From positions 1 through 21,682 of IMG/VR virus record IMGVR_UViG_3300048444_000077: a DNA stretch of 21,682 nt; one strand, 5' to 3'. Each line of letters begins with the position of its first letter. The stretch's first letter is position 1. Positions 1 through 6,719 of this stretch are shown here, piece after piece. This stretch comes from a virus. A program made the translations under genes and the position numbers. The notes beneath the pieces are model-generated. The model saw only the letters and a program-made list of their open reading frames with translations. It made no database searches and had not been told where the DNA came from.

Positions 1-2
1 CT

Positions 3-266
3 GGTAAACAGTTTATTCAACGATCAGAGTTTAAAGAGTTTGTTGATGGTATGGGTGCATGGAAATGGTCTACTGATCAGACTTTACTAAATTTCTTTTT
101 AAAGAAATACAGGATACCGACAAGACATCTTGGTTGGCAATGGAACGGACTCTTTACTGCAAATGACAAGATAGAAGAATGTCATTTCGTACACTTCTTT
201 CTCAAAGACAAATTACCAAATAAGGGTGAGGATGTCGATGAGTTAATGAAATTAATTAACGCTTGA
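3..266 (+). CDS. C-terminal end of a probable phage glycosyltransferase (5' truncated)
   Basis: The reading frame is open from the window edge to a TGA, giving about 87 residues, so only the C-terminal end is present. The sequence is rich in aromatic residues (WKWSTDQTLLNFFLKKY, then HLGWQWNGLF) and ends in a segment with HFVHFFLKDK. That style resembles the C-terminal part of small phage glycosyltransferases, where a Trp/Asn-rich acceptor-side loop is followed by a His-containing strand. No catalytic DxD motif lies in the visible part. The link to glycan synthesis rests mainly on the glycosyltransferases that follow downstream. A sigma70-type -35 box overlaps its stop codon, so transcription of the next genes can restart here. 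The function is a weak inference; the coding call is firm. Confidence 0.6.
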   Translation, partial: GKQFIQRSEFKEFVDGMGAWKWSTDQTLLNFFLKKYRIPTRHLGWQWNGLFTANDKIEECHFVHFFLKDKLPNKGEDVDELMKLINA

Positions 267-291
267 CAAAGAGGATGCAATTGTGTATAAT
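263..291 (+). promoter_or_regulatory. Sigma70-type early promoter for the tRNA and downstream operon
   Basis: A perfect TTGACA (263-268) is followed after 17 bases by a perfect TATAAT (286-291). Transcription would start near 298, a few bases before the tRNA. The -35 box is preceded by AACGC, giving the 11-mer AACGCTTGACA that recurs at two other promoters in this window. Confidence 0.85.
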
Positions 292-301
292 AGTCTTACT
301 C

Positions 302-376
302 GCCTCCGTAGTTTAACGGATAAAACAGTCGGCTACGAACCGACAACTAGAGGTTCGATTCCTTTCGGGGGCGCCA
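302..376 (+). tRNA. tRNA-Arg (anticodon ACG)
   Basis: A full cloverleaf can be drawn by hand. The acceptor stem pairs 302-308 with 366-372. The D stem is GTTT with AAAC (311-314 and 323-326). The anticodon stem is GTCGG with CCGAC (328-332 and 340-344), the anticodon loop is CTACGAA and the anticodon ACG is at 335-337. The T stem is 349-353 with 361-365 around TTCGATT. The discriminator is G373 and the CCA (374-376) is encoded. After A34-to-inosine editing by a host TadA-type enzyme this tRNA reads CGT, CGC and CGA. CGT is the dominant Arg codon in most genes here (for example in gp32), so the tRNA fits a codon-supply role. It lies directly downstream of a consensus promoter and 3 bases before the next start codon. 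Confidence 0.95.
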
Positions 377-379
377 ATC

Positions 380-787
380 ATGAAGGTTAAGATTGGTAGA
401 TATCCAAATTGGAGATGGTATCATACATATCTTTACCGCTGGTTTGGATATGCGCCTGGCCAGAAAAAGAAGATCCACATTGATCCGTGGGACACTTACA
501 GTATGGACTACACGTTAGCACAGATAGTTCTACCGATGTTGTTACAACTCGCCAAGGAGAAACATGGATCACCCAAAACCGATTTAGAAGATGTACCTTT
601 TGAGTTACAAGGTGATCATGAGGATGCTATACACGATCGATGGGATTGGATTATGAAAGAAATGATATATGCATTTGATGCTAAGGTCAATGATATCGAT
701 GAGTGGGAGTTTAGTGAGGAGAAACAAGAACGTATTCAGAATGGATTCCGATTATTTGGAAAATATTATACTGGACTTTGGGACTGA
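380..787 (+). CDS. Conserved T4-like phage protein of unknown function
   Basis: This 135-residue protein matches in style a protein common in marine T4-like phages. That family is marked by a DPWDT(Y/W)SMD segment, an ILPML helix, a 'KHGSP...EDVP' loop and a C terminus reading NGFRLFGKYYTGLWD. All of these are present here at about residues 38-46, 50-58, 63-74 and 121-135. Some relatives known to me are longer, with an extra N-terminal portion, so this is a short form. No catalytic motif is visible and no function is claimed. The ATG is only 3 bases after the CCA of the tRNA. The sole purine-rich stretch upstream is the GGGGG of the tRNA acceptor stem, so its ribosome binding is unusual. It is co-transcribed with the tRNA. 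Confidence 0.85.
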   Translation: MKVKIGRYPNWRWYHTYLYRWFGYAPGQKKKIHIDPWDTYSMDYTLAQIVLPMLLQLAKEKHGSPKTDLEDVPFELQGDHEDAIHDRWDWIMKEMIYAFDAKVNDIDEWEFSEEKQERIQNGFRLFGKYYTGLWD

Positions 788-800
788 AGTGTGGTATAAT
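772..800 (+). promoter_or_regulatory. Possible extended -10 promoter
   Basis: TGGTATAAT (792-800) is a perfect extended -10 element. The -35 region 17 bases upstream is only TGGACT (772-777), a 4 of 6 match. The predicted start near 806 would leave a leader of only a few bases before the ATG at 812, so this is tentative. Confidence 0.4.
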
Positions 801-811
801 GGGAGTATATT

Positions 812-1405
812 ATGAACGGTTTTAGAAAGTTACAAGAGAGACTCAAAGAAGAAGGATGGTACGTAGGATGGGCCCACTACTGTTGTCAGTCATGTGCGTG
901 GATGGATGTACCTGATTACTTTGATCCGCAGTACGACAAAGACGGATACTTAATCCGTGAAGATAAAGACGGTAACAAGATAGAATACAAAGACGTTGAT
1001 CTCGCCAAGGTACTGTTCAATCATTCACAGGATTGTGAGTATGATGTACACGAAGAGTTTATGCAGTCTGAGTTACTTGAAGAAGGAGAAGATGATTTCT
1101 TTGAGGAGTTAGAAGAAGCTCAGTGGGCAGAAGAAGATGGTCAAAAAGGTGCCATGTTAGAAGTCGCCAAGAAGTACGGTGTAGAATCTGTTCTAGAGAA
1201 TGAACCCAAAGGATTAATCAGAGAGGGTTCGTTTGTTTGTTTCCCACCAGAGATGCAGAACGAATCGACTTTCTGTTTTAACGGTGACAAAGAAGGTGTG
1301 AAGAATTTAAAGGCGATCATCCCCATCATTGAGGAATGTGGATGTTCAATACATTGGAACGGTAAGGGCGATACACGTCCTTCCATAAGTTGGGAGTTGG
1401 AATGA
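812..1405 (+). CDS. Conserved phage protein with DUF6891-like features
   Basis: The protein is 197 residues long and very acidic. A Cys-rich N-terminal segment (GWAHYCCQSCAWMDVP, about residues 19-34) is followed by LFNHSQDCEYDVHE (about 68-81), an acidic stretch of Glu and Asp (about 87-110), and a C-terminal part ending in CSIHWNGKGDTRPSISW. The conserved Cys and His residues could form a metal site. The pattern of 'FxHxQDCE' with a late 'W(N/D)G' resembles proteins grouped as DUF6891, but this assignment is from memory and no function is known. The start follows GGGAG (801-805) at a spacing of 6. The stop overlaps the GroES-like gene in an ATGA. Confidence 0.8.
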   Translation: MNGFRKLQERLKEEGWYVGWAHYCCQSCAWMDVPDYFDPQYDKDGYLIREDKDGNKIEYKDVDLAKVLFNHSQDCEYDVHEEFMQSELLEEGEDDFFEELEEAQWAEEDGQKGAMLEVAKKYGVESVLENEPKGLIREGSFVCFPPEMQNESTFCFNGDKEGVKNLKAIIPIIEECGCSIHWNGKGDTRPSISWELE

Positions 1406-1677
1406 GGGTATTAGGAAATAACATTTTAGTAGCGGAAGCAAAGAAGGAAGAGACTACCACTGGTGGTATTATCTTACAGAATGATATTGCGACAGGTAAT
1501 AAACCTGCCGTAGTAATTGCGACTAGTGGATCAGAAGATGTCGCAATGGCAGGTTTACTACCAGAACAAAAGGTATATCTAGATTGGACGAAAGCGTTCG
1601 CAGTTGAACTTGACGGTTTAAAATGTGCGGTTGTTGATGTTGAACATGTCAAGTTGATTGTTGGTGATGTTAGCTAG
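1402..1677 (+). CDS. groES: GroES-like co-chaperonin (Cpn10 family)
   Basis: The protein is 91 residues, close to the usual 95-97 for GroES. It starts with the typical first strand (RVLGNNILVAEAKKEE). It has a mobile-loop-like segment ETTTGGIILQ (about residues 16-25) that aligns with the GroEL-binding loop of bacterial GroES. The barrel ends in a C-terminal strand of VVDVEHVKLI type. The T4 counterpart is gp31, which replaces host GroES to fold the major capsid protein; marine phages often carry this shorter, more GroES-like form. I chose ATG 1402, not the upstream in-frame ATG at 1390. It gives the correct N terminus, forms an ATGA overlap with the previous gene and has GGGAG at 1392-1396. 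It sits unusually at the head of a glycosyltransferase run. Confidence 0.85.
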   Translation: MRVLGNNILVAEAKKEETTTGGIILQNDIATGNKPAVVIATSGSEDVAMAGLLPEQKVYLDWTKAFAVELDGLKCAVVDVEHVKLIVGDVS

Positions 1678-2374
1678 AGTCATATACGTAAAGGGAAACC
1701 AACAGTCTGAATCTTGTATGAAAGACTGTGTTGCTTCACTAGAGAAATACGAATGGAACTATGAAGTTGTTGGGGGTGTCACACGTGACACTCTAGATCT
1801 TGATGAGTTTCCATTTCCTCTATTGGAGGGAGGAAGACTCCAAGGTTTCTCTACTCATAAAATTGATCGTGAGAGACGGAAGTATGAAACCAAAAGATCT
1901 TGCGTATATAACAATTTAAGATTGGCACAGGATGTCATCAAGAAGAACGAACCGATGATATTTCTAGAACACGATGTTCTTGCGACTGCACCTATGCCTA
2001 GTGCCAAAGGTATAAGAGACTATTGTTTCCTAAACATGGATGGTGCATTTAAACCACCTAGTTGTCTGAACAAACAACCTATGAAGGGTTGGTATAATAA
2101 ACACGATCATAAATTAGGGGTACAAGAATTCCCTGAAAGTTATCCATTGAAGTATTATAAAAAGTCTAGATACTTAGGATACAATTTAACGCCAGGCACT
2201 AGTGCGTATATTTTGACAGTGAGTGGTGCAAATAAAATACTTACTGCAGCTGCTGAATTTGGATTAGAACAATCAGATTTTCTAATCAATCATGGGGTAT
2301 TACACTTAGAATACATGAATCCGAGTCCAGTAAAATTTCAGAATACAAACCCTAATTTGAGTCACAAACTATGA
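1667..2374 (+). CDS. Glycosyltransferase, GT25-like (first of three)
   Basis: This 235-residue protein opens with a beta strand (ARVIYVKGNQQSE) typical of LPS glycosyltransferase family 25, which folds as GT-A and uses nucleotide sugars. The acidic metal-site region reads IFLEHDVL near residue 96, where the family usually has an E-D-D-like strand end. It is followed by GTSAYILTVSGANKIL (about 176-191), the acceptor-side helix found in family 25 proteins. The likely start is ATG 1667, overlapping the end of the co-chaperonin gene; a TTG at 1658 is also open. Its stop overlaps the next start as ATGA. The sugar and acceptor are unknown. It may modify phage virion proteins, phage DNA or host surface glycans. 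Confidence 0.75.
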   Translation: MLARVIYVKGNQQSESCMKDCVASLEKYEWNYEVVGGVTRDTLDLDEFPFPLLEGGRLQGFSTHKIDRERRKYETKRSCVYNNLRLAQDVIKKNEPMIFLEHDVLATAPMPSAKGIRDYCFLNMDGAFKPPSCLNKQPMKGWYNKHDHKLGVQEFPESYPLKYYKKSRYLGYNLTPGTSAYILTVSGANKILTAAAEFGLEQSDFLINHGVLHLEYMNPSPVKFQNTNPNLSHKL

Positions 2375-2958
2375 TAAAACCAGACATTACTCACGTGAAG
2401 GATATTCACGAATTTTATAAAACCTTGAAGTCCGCACAACAAGGGGAACATGGTAGAACCTACACTGGTCATCACGATGCACTAATTAAGTGTGCAGAAG
2501 AGTGTGAGGTTATCAGAGAACTTGGAGTGTGTCAAGGTGCCACACTAGCGGCTCTGTTACTTACCAATCCAAGGAAACTTACAGGTGTAGATATTGCACC
2601 TCGTTATATCAAACCTTATCTTCATCATTTTGAAAAGTATGCGGAAGAGAACAATATTGATTTTAACTTTCTTGAGATGTCTAGTCACGATAAAGAGAGT
2701 GTAGGTAAATGTGATCTACTTCACATTGACAGTTTGCATGTACCAAGACATTTGATGGGTGAATTAAAACTCCATGCAAAACATGTTAGGAAGTATATTG
2801 TACTTCATGATACTGCAAACATGAAATCAACTCGTGGACTCTTTAAAACAATCGCTGAATACATTACTGAACACGAACAACAGTGGGCAGTAGTTGATCA
2901 CTTTATACATAATGTTGGATACACAGTATTAAAACGAATAAACCGTGAAGAGTCCTAA
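2371..2958 (+). CDS. Class I SAM-dependent methyltransferase (Methyltransf_24-like)
   Basis: The protein is 195 residues. The SAM-binding motif I is visible as IRELGVCQGATLAALLL (about residues 49-65). Motif II follows as KLTGVDIAP with an acidic residue ending the second strand. The segment CDLLHIDSLHVPRHLMGEL (about 114-132) and the later YIVLHDTANM resemble the cephalosporin-hydroxylase or sugar O-methyltransferase type, in which Asp and His help bind a metal. Small-molecule O-methylation, possibly of a sugar, is the most likely activity. It is translationally coupled on both sides: ATGA with the previous gene and TAATG with the next. Placement among glycosyltransferases suggests a capping or decorating methylation of the glycan, but this is inference. 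Confidence 0.8.
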   Translation: MIKPDITHVKDIHEFYKTLKSAQQGEHGRTYTGHHDALIKCAEECEVIRELGVCQGATLAALLLTNPRKLTGVDIAPRYIKPYLHHFEKYAEENNIDFNFLEMSSHDKESVGKCDLLHIDSLHVPRHLMGELKLHAKHVRKYIVLHDTANMKSTRGLFKTIAEYITEHEQQWAVVDHFIHNVGYTVLKRINREES

Positions 2959-3671
2959 TGACAACAGCTTATATTATCAACGTAGAGGGTGAACAACAAG
3001 ATGCAGTCGCAAGACTGAAACAGAGTATTGTTGATACTAAGTCGCACGTCTCACCAAAGATCTTTCGTGCTTCTACACCTGATACTATGGAACAAGATCT
3101 TAAAGACATGATCTGTTTTGATTGGAAAGATTGGAGATGGAACTGGCCCATGTCACCAGACGAAGAAGGATTAGATCTTCAGACTGGTGTTTATAAGAAG
3201 ATGTACCGTGCAGAAAATCAATTGAAAGTAATTGCATGTGCGGTATCCCATATGCGTGTATGGGAAGAGATCGTTAAGGAAGATCAAGCGTCACTAGTAT
3301 TGGAGAGTGATGCATTATTCACACGAAAGTTTACTGGGATACGTAAAGGATTAGGTTGCGTTGGATTATGTGATCCACGTGGTGCAACAAGAAAGGCACA
3401 ACTGTTTCATGAACTAGTATCCTATAGTGACAATCTAAAGTTCGTTCCAGTAGTAAATGAAGAAGGAGAAGATCCTGTACCGCAAGGTATGGCAGGAAAT
3501 TCTGCGTATTGGATGGAACCTAAGATTGCACGAGAAGCGTTAGAAAAAATTAAAGAACTTGGTATGTGGCCCAATGATGCGTTTCTCTGTAGAGAGAACT
3601 TCTTACATCTGAGAGCCGTATATCCATATTACACTAAAGTACAAGGAGTGGTTTCTTCCACAACACGATGA
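2958..3671 (+). CDS. Glycosyltransferase, GT25-like (second)
   Basis: This 237-residue protein begins TTAYIINVEGEQQDAVARL, a typical first strand and helix of family 25 proteins. It contains IACAVSHMRVWEEIV (about residues 91-105), corresponding to the conserved 'G-C-x-x-S-H' region. The acidic strand SLVLESDALF follows (about 110-119), and then GMAGNSAYWMEPKIAREALE in the C-terminal half. This is the best family 25 match of the three. The TAATG junction with the methyltransferase and ATGA junction with the next gene mean the run is translated as a coupled unit. Donor and acceptor are unknown. Confidence 0.8.
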   Translation: MTTAYIINVEGEQQDAVARLKQSIVDTKSHVSPKIFRASTPDTMEQDLKDMICFDWKDWRWNWPMSPDEEGLDLQTGVYKKMYRAENQLKVIACAVSHMRVWEEIVKEDQASLVLESDALFTRKFTGIRKGLGCVGLCDPRGATRKAQLFHELVSYSDNLKFVPVVNEEGEDPVPQGMAGNSAYWMEPKIAREALEKIKELGMWPNDAFLCRENFLHLRAVYPYYTKVQGVVSSTTR

Positions 3672-4306
3672 AGTCATACGTAATTACAATAATGGATAAT
3701 GAAGAATCTAAAATGGTTGCAGATCGTTGCATCCGTTATAGTTCTTGGTACAACATTAACATCCATCACTTTCCCGCCACAACACCTAAAGATGACTTAG
3801 ATTCTTTGTTTGAAAACGAGGGATTAAGTATGGATGGGTTAAATGAAGTCTATAGTCGTACTGCTAACTGTGCAGCTGCGTTCTTTTCACATTACTCATT
3901 ATGGAAGAAGTGTGTAGAGGACAATGAGACATTTGCGATATTCGAACATGATGCGGTCTTGAATAATAAAGTACCTGAAGTACATTTTGATTATGTTATG
4001 AATATTGGTCATCCGTCATACGGTAAATGGAATACACCACCTACTTTGGGTGTTAACAAACTTACTAGTAAACGTTACTTCCCTGGCGCACATGCGTACT
4101 TGGTAAAACCTGAAGGTGCGAAGAGACTAATAGAACAGGCGAAGATCTGTGCAAAACCCACAGATGTGTTTATGAACTTAGATGATATGCCTTGGTTACA
4201 AGAGTATTACCCTTGGCCTGCAACTGCAAAGGATGAGTTCACTACTATACAGAAAGAAATCGGAACTCAGGCAAAACACAACAAGGTTGAGATTATAAAT
4301 GCTTAA
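3668..4306 (+). CDS. Glycosyltransferase, GT25-like (third)
   Basis: The 212-residue protein starts with MKSYVITIMDNEESKMVADR. It carries the family 25 block NCAAAFFSHYSLWKKC (about residues 66-81), then FAIFEHDAVLNN with an acidic H-D strand end, and AHAYLVKPEGAKRLIEQA (about 141-158). It is clearly related to the two preceding family 25-like genes, so the cluster seems to have grown by duplication followed by strong divergence, as expected for enzymes making successive linkages. It overlaps its neighbours on both sides: ATGA upstream and an 8-base overlap downstream. The sugar used is unknown. Confidence 0.8.
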   Translation: MKSYVITIMDNEESKMVADRCIRYSSWYNINIHHFPATTPKDDLDSLFENEGLSMDGLNEVYSRTANCAAAFFSHYSLWKKCVEDNETFAIFEHDAVLNNKVPEVHFDYVMNIGHPSYGKWNTPPTLGVNKLTSKRYFPGAHAYLVKPEGAKRLIEQAKICAKPTDVFMNLDDMPWLQEYYPWPATAKDEFTTIQKEIGTQAKHNKVEIINA

Positions 4307-4955
4307 AACATATTTGACAGGATGCGATTCAAACACTGAGTGGCAACTACCGTGGTTCATCACTAACTTACGACAACATACAGATTTTCATCTATTGATT
4401 GCGGACTTTGGTATGACCGAAGAAGTTCTCGAATCACTAGAACACTTAGAAAACATTAGGGTGTTTAAGGTTATTAGTCAAGCTAAAGGATGGTTCAAGA
4501 AACCACGTGCAATGTTAGATGCATCCCAAATGGGATTCGGTAAAGTCTGTTGGTTAGACACTGATTGCGAAGTTACAGATGAAAGTATCGATACTATATT
4601 CAATTGGACAGAACAAGGTAAACTGTCTATGGCAATGGATCGACCTTGGACAAAGAGACGTGGTGCTATGGGTAATTGGCATAATACTGGAGTTGTTGTC
4701 TTCGAGGGATCACCAAATATTTTAAGACACTGGTCAAATGAATGTATCGAGAATCCAGATGTTGGTGATCAAGAGACATTGTATAAGATGATTGGTGGTA
4801 ATGAAATAATGCGTCTCGCCTTGATAAGAGATCTTCCGAACAGGTTTAACACGTTAAGATTAGACTATATAGATGGTATAGCTGGAAAAAACCCTTGCGT
4901 AATTCACCATACAGGGAGAAAGGGTAAAGAAACAATTAAGGAGAAAATAGGATGA
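4299..4955 (+). CDS. GT-A glycosyltransferase with DxD motif
   Basis: The protein is 218 residues. The N-terminal strand TYLTGCDSNTEWQLPWFI and the segment FHLLIADFGM fit a GT-A Rossmann-like domain. The metal-binding DxD is clear in GKVCWLDTDCEV (about residues 82-93), and a later NTGVVVFEGS block (about 125-134) is the typical strand that contacts the sugar donor. A C-terminal His pair (CVIHHTGRKG) matches the third metal ligand of GT8-like or GT77-like enzymes. It is a different family from the three preceding genes, so it likely adds a different residue or linkage. The gene overlaps the previous one by 8 bases and the next in an ATGA. Confidence 0.8.
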   Translation: MLKTYLTGCDSNTEWQLPWFITNLRQHTDFHLLIADFGMTEEVLESLEHLENIRVFKVISQAKGWFKKPRAMLDASQMGFGKVCWLDTDCEVTDESIDTIFNWTEQGKLSMAMDRPWTKRRGAMGNWHNTGVVVFEGSPNILRHWSNECIENPDVGDQETLYKMIGGNEIMRLALIRDLPNRFNTLRLDYIDGIAGKNPCVIHHTGRKGKETIKEKIG

Positions 4956-5167
4956 TGCATTATTTAATAGAAGCATTGGTAAAGAAACTAGAGGGTGATA
5001 TTGCTATCGCACGTGCAAACATACAAGTATATCTTGATAACGCAGCTGGTATCGGAGAACATTCCGATATCGTTGAATCTATCGAAGGTGAACTAAGTAA
5101 GATTGCAGAGGCAGAAGATAAGTTAAATACCGCTCTCGAATATTTTGGAGAGAAGGAAGATGTATGA
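4952..5167 (+). CDS. Small conserved T4-like phage protein, helical
   Basis: The protein is 71 residues and almost wholly helical. The N-terminal helix YLIEALVKKLEGDIAIARAN is followed by VYLDNAAGIGEHSDIVESI and a C-terminal amphipathic helix. This pattern (LEG-IA-A-AN, then a GIGEH turn, then an AEAEDKL helix) is one I recognise from many marine T4-like phages, always without a known function. Start ATG 4952 has AAGGAG at 4938-4943, spacing 8, and makes an ATGA overlap with the glycosyltransferase. The adjacent ATG 4955 is less well placed. Confidence 0.8.
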   Translation: MMHYLIEALVKKLEGDIAIARANIQVYLDNAAGIGEHSDIVESIEGELSKIAEAEDKLNTALEYFGEKEDV

Positions 5168-5525
5168 GTATAAAGCAACTATCGGACGTTGGGTTGATGG
5201 CGATACTGTGGACGTTGATATTGACCTTGGGTTTGACGTTGTTCTTAGTAATCAACGTGTTAGGCTTTATGGTGTCAATACTCCAGAAACTCGCACCAGA
5301 GACTTGGCGGAAAAAGCAAGGGGACTTGCAGCGAAAGAGTACGTCAACAACATGGCCCCCGCTGGATCGGTAGTAAAACTTGTAACTAAAACATATGATG
5401 CGAAAGGTAAGTTCGGACGTATCCTTGGAGAGATCGTAGTAGATCTTGGTAATGGCGTATATAATATTAATGAGATGTTGGTGAATGAAGGACATGCAAC
5501 GGAATACTTCGGTGGTAAAAGGTAA
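5160..5525 (+). CDS. Staphylococcal nuclease-like endonuclease (SNase domain)
   Basis: The 121-residue protein is a single SNase (OB-fold) domain. The metal site begins with VDGDTV (Asp13, Asp15). The catalytic region reads VRLYGVNTPET with Arg35 and Glu43, and Arg87 lies in KGKFGRILGE. These correspond to Arg35, Glu43 and Arg87 of Staphylococcus aureus nuclease. One calcium ligand, Asp40 in the reference enzyme, is Asn40 here, a change also seen in active family members. No signal peptide is present, so it would act in the cytoplasm, perhaps on host DNA or RNA. ATG 5160 gives the right N terminus and overlaps the preceding stop by 8 bases; an in-frame TTG at 5145 is less likely. Confidence 0.88.
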   Translation: MYEYKATIGRWVDGDTVDVDIDLGFDVVLSNQRVRLYGVNTPETRTRDLAEKARGLAAKEYVNNMAPAGSVVKLVTKTYDAKGKFGRILGEIVVDLGNGVYNINEMLVNEGHATEYFGGKR

Positions 5526-5931
5526 AGTAGGATTCACTTGTAGTGCATTCGATTTGTTACATGCTGGACATGTATCGATGTTACGAGATGCAAAAGATCA
5601 ATGTGATTATTTGATTTGTGGATTACAAGTAGATCCGTCTGGTAGGAAAGGAAAGAACAAACCTATCCAGACTGTGGTTGAGAGATACACTCAGCTAAAG
5701 GCTGTTGGTTATGTAGATGAGATTATTCCATACGGAACAGAAGAAGATCTCGAAGATATCTTAAATATGTACAATATAGATATACGTATTCTTGGTGAAG
5801 AGTATAGAGACCGAGATTTTACTGGTAAGGATATCTGTCGTAAACGTGATATAGATCTTTACTTTAATAAACGAGATCATAGATTTAGTAGTAGTGATTT
5901 GAGAATAAGAGTCTGTAGTAATGAGAGTTAA
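5512..5931 (+). CDS. Cytidylyltransferase-like nucleotidyltransferase
   Basis: The core motifs of the glycerol-3-phosphate cytidylyltransferase (TagD-like) family are present. FTCSAFDLLHAGHVSML carries the HxGH signature as HAGH. VVERYTQLKAVGYVDEIIPY is the helix with the conserved Arg and Glu. RFSSSDLRIR replaces the usual ISTT-type motif near the C terminus. The family joins CMP to a polyol phosphate or similar substrate. I placed the start at GTG 5512 because family members have only a few residues before the first strand; ATGs at 5485 and 5494 in the same frame would give a longer form. The gene overlaps the nuclease by 14 bases and the next gene by 11. Its product may feed a CMP-activated donor to nearby transferases. 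Confidence 0.8.
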   Translation: MVKGKVGFTCSAFDLLHAGHVSMLRDAKDQCDYLICGLQVDPSGRKGKNKPIQTVVERYTQLKAVGYVDEIIPYGTEEDLEDILNMYNIDIRILGEEYRDRDFTGKDICRKRDIDLYFNKRDHRFSSSDLRIRVCSNES

Positions 5932-6538
5932 TGTATTAGGAAACGGTGATCACAACTTTTTATTTAAACGTGGTACGCCTGGCAAGTTATTGATTTGTAA
6001 CATGCCACCATTTGAAATACCAAAGAATGAAGTCCATGCCTCTTGCATGGTTGACTTCAAAATGATGGCAGCTCTTGCGGAAGGTAAGGTTAATCTTAAC
6101 ATGTACGATTGGGTACTTGGTACTCGACCTCGTAGATGGATGGAGATGCAACCTAACTTCTATTTAAGGTATTCGCAGAATATTCGGGACTTCTGGCAAA
6201 GAGTTCCTGATTATGCTGGGAACGCAACTAACTTTAGTTGTGGACACATGGCAGTAGATTACGCATGTGGTAAGATGGGTGCAAAAGAAGTACACATCTA
6301 TGGGTTTGATTCTATCTTTGATATGACGTTGTTATCTGCAACAGATTTGATTTTAGAAAGCGATAGATCTATAAATAATACACATAGGATTGCAAATAAC
6401 TGGAGACCGATCTGGCCAGCAATGTTCAGTGAATACTCTGATGTTAAATTCTTCCTATACCATTCCCACAATAAAGTAAAGATTCCTTTACCTGATAATG
6501 TGGAAGTGGTTGTACAAACTAAATCTCAAGGGGGTTAA
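5921..6538 (+). CDS. Sialyltransferase/DUF115-like Rossmann protein
   Basis: The protein is 205 residues. The N terminus RVNVLGNGDHNFLFKRG has the G-N-G turn that binds nucleotide in GT42 sialyltransferases and DUF115 proteins. The most telling block is NFSCGHMAVDYACGKMGAKEVHIYGFDSIFD (two fragments, about residues 103-133). It parallels the 'SG...A..LG.KEIYL.G.D' segment of those families. The conserved late His of GT42 is not clearly identifiable, so a CMP-sugar transferase role is inference. Its place directly after a cytidylyltransferase makes such a role attractive. Alternatives are a GT29-like transferase or a non-catalytic Rossmann protein. Confidence 0.65.
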   Translation: MRVNVLGNGDHNFLFKRGTPGKLLICNMPPFEIPKNEVHASCMVDFKMMAALAEGKVNLNMYDWVLGTRPRRWMEMQPNFYLRYSQNIRDFWQRVPDYAGNATNFSCGHMAVDYACGKMGAKEVHIYGFDSIFDMTLLSATDLILESDRSINNTHRIANNWRPIWPAMFSEYSDVKFFLYHSHNKVKIPLPDNVEVVVQTKSQGG

Positions 6539-6542
6539 TATA

Positions 6543-6710
6543 GTGATTAATAAATTAGTCGGTAAAGTAAAGGCACTTTGGAATAAGGTGCAAGAAGTCG
6601 TAGTTGATTTTGTACGTGGTACAATTGACGACTTTTATACTGTCTGGGAATTTCGACCAAACGTAGTTATTTGGTTAGTAGTTCTAGCTGTACTCTGCTT
6701 ATTTGTATAA
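6543..6710 (+). CDS. Small C-terminally anchored membrane protein
   Basis: From GTG 6543 the protein has 55 residues. There is an amphipathic, charged N-terminal part and one C-terminal membrane helix (NVVIWLVVLAVLCLFV) ending at the stop. The GTG is supported by AAGGGGG (6528-6534) at a spacing of 8. The longer in-frame ATG at 6498 lies inside the previous gene with no Shine-Dalgarno sequence. The tail-anchored form is seen in phage membrane effectors and lysis accessory proteins, but no family is recognised. Its TAA is embedded in the late promoter of the next gene. Confidence 0.65.
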   Translation: MINKLVGKVKALWNKVQEVVVDFVRGTIDDFYTVWEFRPNVVIWLVVLAVLCLFV

Positions 6711-6713
6711 ATA
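6706..6713 (+). promoter_or_regulatory. T4-type late promoter TATAAATA
   Basis: An exact TATAAATA, the -10-like element read by the gp55/gp33 late system. In T4 spacing the transcript would start at 6719, one base before the ATG at 6720. The element shares bases with the stop codon of the preceding gene. Confidence 0.8.
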
Positions 6714-6719
6714 CACTTT

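Noticed and set aside
1326-1652. Minus-strand ORF of 108 codons
   Set aside because: It is antisense to the GroES-like gene and rich in Ser/Thr/Pro, without a start signal.
5164-5373. Plus-strand ORF of 69 codons with a hydrophobic stretch, starting with an ATG that overlaps the previous stop
   Set aside because: It lies wholly inside the nuclease gene in another frame. The nuclease has intact catalytic residues, so the hydrophobic pattern is a shadow of it.
5079-5537. Minus-strand ORF of 152 codons
   Set aside because: It is antisense to the nuclease gene, which has clear family motifs. No minus-strand signal supports it.
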